Shown piece by piece: positions 13,707 through 15,311 of a stretch of DNA of 15,311 nt (its first letter is position 1; each line of letters begins with the position of its first letter). The translations under genes were made by a program, and so were the position numbers. Below the pieces are notes generated by a model that saw nothing but the letters and a program-made list of their open reading frames with translations, did not search any database and was not told where the DNA came from. The DNA lies in contig JBKEEC010000356.1 of assembly GCA_047975785.1 (NCBI GenBank), positions 1 through 15,311 of the forward strand, in the 5' to 3' direction. This DNA is from JACXVD01 sp047975785 (GTDB lineage: Bacteria > Pseudomonadota > Alphaproteobacteria > Sphingomonadales > Sphingomonadaceae).

Positions 13707-14795
13707 ATGATTGAGAAATTTACATCACCGCAGGGCAGGCGCCCAGGGATGGGGGAATTTGCATTCCAGCCGGTAGCCGGCGCCTTCCAGCCCACGCTGG
13801 AATCGATGGCCTCTACGGAAAAGCTGATGGGCATGGACCCGGAAGGACTTTATCTATGGGGGACGTTACGCGATGAGGAAGGCAATATGTATTGCCCCAT
13901 GCGGAGGATTCCCTATGATCTTCCTGGCGCCAAAAAGGACACGCGGCGCTATTTTTTCCTTCAGCATAATGTCGGGCATGATCACTTTATTATGGACAAG
14001 GTTGGCCGGCATTCTGCTCCCAATGACGGACATTTCTTTGGACGGGAAGGGGACAGGATAGTTTGGCGGAGTGCTGCCGATGCCAGAGGGAACCCGTTTT
14101 ATGTAGAGTGGACGCCGGAAAGCTGCCGCTGGGTTGAAGAAGGCGTTATGGATGTGCGGGGCACTCTGATCAGGCCGGGCCTGCAATGGTATATCCCCAG
14201 CCGCTCTTCAGCCATGGCCTATATTGCCTGCATCTTCCTGCTTGAAGGCGAGATCATGGGGCGCAAGGTGCGCGGTCTGATCGGGTTTGATGTCATCTAT
14301 ATGTATGAAGGCGGTGAGGTTTACATCACCAGGGATCCACTGGTTCAGGAAGAGCTGGAACTCATGTGGTATACCTGGGCCACCGTGTATAAGGACGGAA
14401 CATTGGATGCAGGTCATTTTCTGATTGGCAATGATCTGATGGGTTTTGGCATTTTGACAAATGAAAAGGAACAGGTTCGCCTGACCTATGATGTCGATTG
14501 TGAAGTGACCTATGGCGCAGATGGCTATTGGCACACCGGGATCAGGGCCAATGTGTTCGGCGAGGAATATGAGTTTTTGCCTGACCCGCGTGGACGGATG
14601 CCCGACCTTGGCCCCATTCCCAATCCGCAACTGGATGGCAGGTGGCGCAAGGTCGGAGATACACGCGAGCCTGATGTCTGGTTTGCCTGGGGTGAAAGTG
14701 CCTCAGCCCATGGCACAGTGCCAAGGCAGCGCCTGCCCGGTATCGGTCAGCGTATTGCCACGCCGCTAGAGCGGTTTAGCCGCGACCAGAAGTGA
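13707..14795 (+). CDS. Unrecognised 362-residue conserved-looking protein
   Basis: I do not recognise this family. The start is sound: AGGAG lies six to seven bases upstream of the ATG. There is no signal peptide or transmembrane span, so it is probably cytoplasmic. The sequence is rich in Trp, Tyr, Phe and Gly with alternating beta-type stretches, such as GLYLWGTLRDEEG (47-59), VRGLIGFDVIYMYEGGEVYI (188-207) and a WHTGIRANVFGEEYEF strand region (275-290). A His cluster, HNVGHDH (87-93), could bind a metal. The pattern loosely suggests a lipocalin or AttH/CrtC-like beta barrel for binding a hydrophobic ligand, but this is speculation. It is the last gene of the ligase-SDR-ligase operon, 15 bp behind the second ligase, so it very likely serves the same pathway. 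Confidence 0.85.
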   Translation: MIEKFTSPQGRRPGMGEFAFQPVAGAFQPTLESMASTEKLMGMDPEGLYLWGTLRDEEGNMYCPMRRIPYDLPGAKKDTRRYFFLQHNVGHDHFIMDKVGRHSAPNDGHFFGREGDRIVWRSAADARGNPFYVEWTPESCRWVEEGVMDVRGTLIRPGLQWYIPSRSSAMAYIACIFLLEGEIMGRKVRGLIGFDVIYMYEGGEVYITRDPLVQEELELMWYTWATVYKDGTLDAGHFLIGNDLMGFGILTNEKEQVRLTYDVDCEVTYGADGYWHTGIRANVFGEEYEFLPDPRGRMPDLGPIPNPQLDGRWRKVGDTREPDVWFAWGESASAHGTVPRQRLPGIGQRIATPLERFSRDQK

Positions 14796-14808
14796 GATTT
14801 ACACTCCA

Positions 14809-14831
14809 GGCTGGTCCGTGATTGACCGGCC
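14809..14831 (+). terminator. Candidate terminator hairpin between convergent genes
   Basis: GGCTGGTC (14809-14816) can pair with GACCGGCC (14824-14831) over eight base pairs, one of them a G-U wobble, with a 7-base loop. It lies 13 bases after the stop of the 362-residue protein and in the convergent gap before the minus-strand SDR. No T-run follows on either strand, so intrinsic termination is uncertain. Confidence 0.35.
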
Positions 14832-14832
14832 C

Positions 14833-14856
14833 GCAAGTGCAAGTGCAAGTGCAAAT
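14833..14856. repeat. Short tandem repeat (GCAAGT)3 + GCAAAT
   Basis: Three perfect GCAAGT units followed by one variant unit, GCAAAT, in the convergent gap and ending three bases before the SDR stop. It is probably a small slippage repeat; no role is evident. Confidence 0.85.
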
Positions 14857-14858
14857 GA

Positions 14859-15311
14859 TCAGAGTGAAGATCCGTCATCCAGTTCAAACCCGCCGCCTGT
14901 AATAGCGCGGCTGGCATCAGACAGGAGATACAGCGCGATGGGGGCCAGATCATCCGGCTCCATCGCACGTTTGCGCGGAAAACTGTCTATCAGGGCCTGC
15001 CCATCGGAGCTGTCCAGCCATTCCGTATTGAGTTCGGTCCTGATCCATCCGGGACAGATCGTGTTGACATTGATACCCTTGCGCGCCCACTCCTTGGCCA
15101 GAGCCTTGCCCCTCATCAGCACTCCGGCCTTGGTTGCGTTATAGGCAACGAGCTTGTCCAGCACACGATGCGAGCCGACAGAGCCAATCAGCACAATGCG
15201 GCCATCACCTTTTTCGGTGGAGCCATTGGCGATCATCCGTCTGGCGCCTTCGCGTGCTGTCAGGAAAACCCCTGTCAGGTTCACATCCACAACCTTGTCA
15301 AATTCCTCTGC
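14859..15311 (-). CDS. SDR family oxidoreductase, C-terminal fragment (cut by window edge)
   Basis: The last 150 codons of a short-chain dehydrogenase/reductase whose N-terminal cofactor motif lies beyond the right edge. The visible part starts AEEFDKVVDVNLTGVFLTAR, the conserved Asn-containing helix. It includes the catalytic segment IGSVGSHRVLDKLVAYNATK (Ser, then Tyr and Lys as YNATK), then NVNTICPGWIRTEL and a C-terminus with ITGGGFELDDGSSL. The reading frame is open to the window edge, so the GTG at 15290 is not a true start. It converges with the plus-strand operon and is therefore a separate transcription unit entering from the right. Substrate unknown. Confidence 0.92.
   Translation of the reverse strand, partial: AEEFDKVVDVNLTGVFLTAREGARRMIANGSTEKGDGRIVLIGSVGSHRVLDKLVAYNATKAGVLMRGKALAKEWARKGINVNTICPGWIRTELNTEWLDSSDGQALIDSFPRKRAMEPDDLAPIALYLLSDASRAITGGGFELDDGSSL

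Noticed and set aside
14833..14856. Hexamer repeat as a CRISPR or iteron array
   Set aside because: The units are six bases with no spacers, only about four copies, and no replication or cas gene is nearby.

Overview
This window most resembles chromosomal DNA of a medium-GC (mid-50s percent by eye) alphaproteobacterium, probably from or near the Sphingomonadales. The indications are the style of the TonB-dependent receptor (an EILVTARRREE box after an Ala-rich signal peptide), many short-chain dehydrogenases (SDRs), FadD3-like CoA ligases and a DUF1214-like protein. The lineage is an inference from protein style only. I see no rRNA, tRNA, transposase, integrase, phage gene or CRISPR array.

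Layout. A minus-strand block runs leftward from about 9.4 kb: a crotonase-family protein, a TonB-dependent outer-membrane receptor, a secreted formylglycine-type arylsulfatase, a PAPS-dependent-type sulfotransferase, an SDR, a DUF1214-like protein, and the N-terminal part of another SDR cut by the left edge. A plus-strand block runs rightward from about 9.65 kb: a FadD3-like acyl-CoA ligase, an SDR, a second FadD3-like ligase and an unrecognised 362-residue protein. A further SDR, cut by the right edge, converges on this block. The two blocks diverge from a 239-bp intergenic region (9414-9652), which is the likely control point. No regulator gene is present, so control must come from outside the window.

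How the genes may fit together (inference). The receptor could import a bulky hydrophobic or sulfated compound. The exported sulfatase could remove a sulfate ester. The SDRs could oxidise or reduce ring or side-chain hydroxyl/keto groups. The two ligases could activate carboxylic acids as CoA thioesters, and the crotonase could carry out a hydration, isomerisation or C-C hydrolysis step. This resembles catabolic clusters for steroids, terpenoids or other alicyclic carboxylic acids, but no gene fixes the substrate. The least expected features are a sulfotransferase next to a sulfatase in one transcription unit, a crotonase lacking both canonical catalytic glutamates, and two proteins of unknown role. 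Several intergenic hairpins suggest termination or transcript processing between genes of the minus block.
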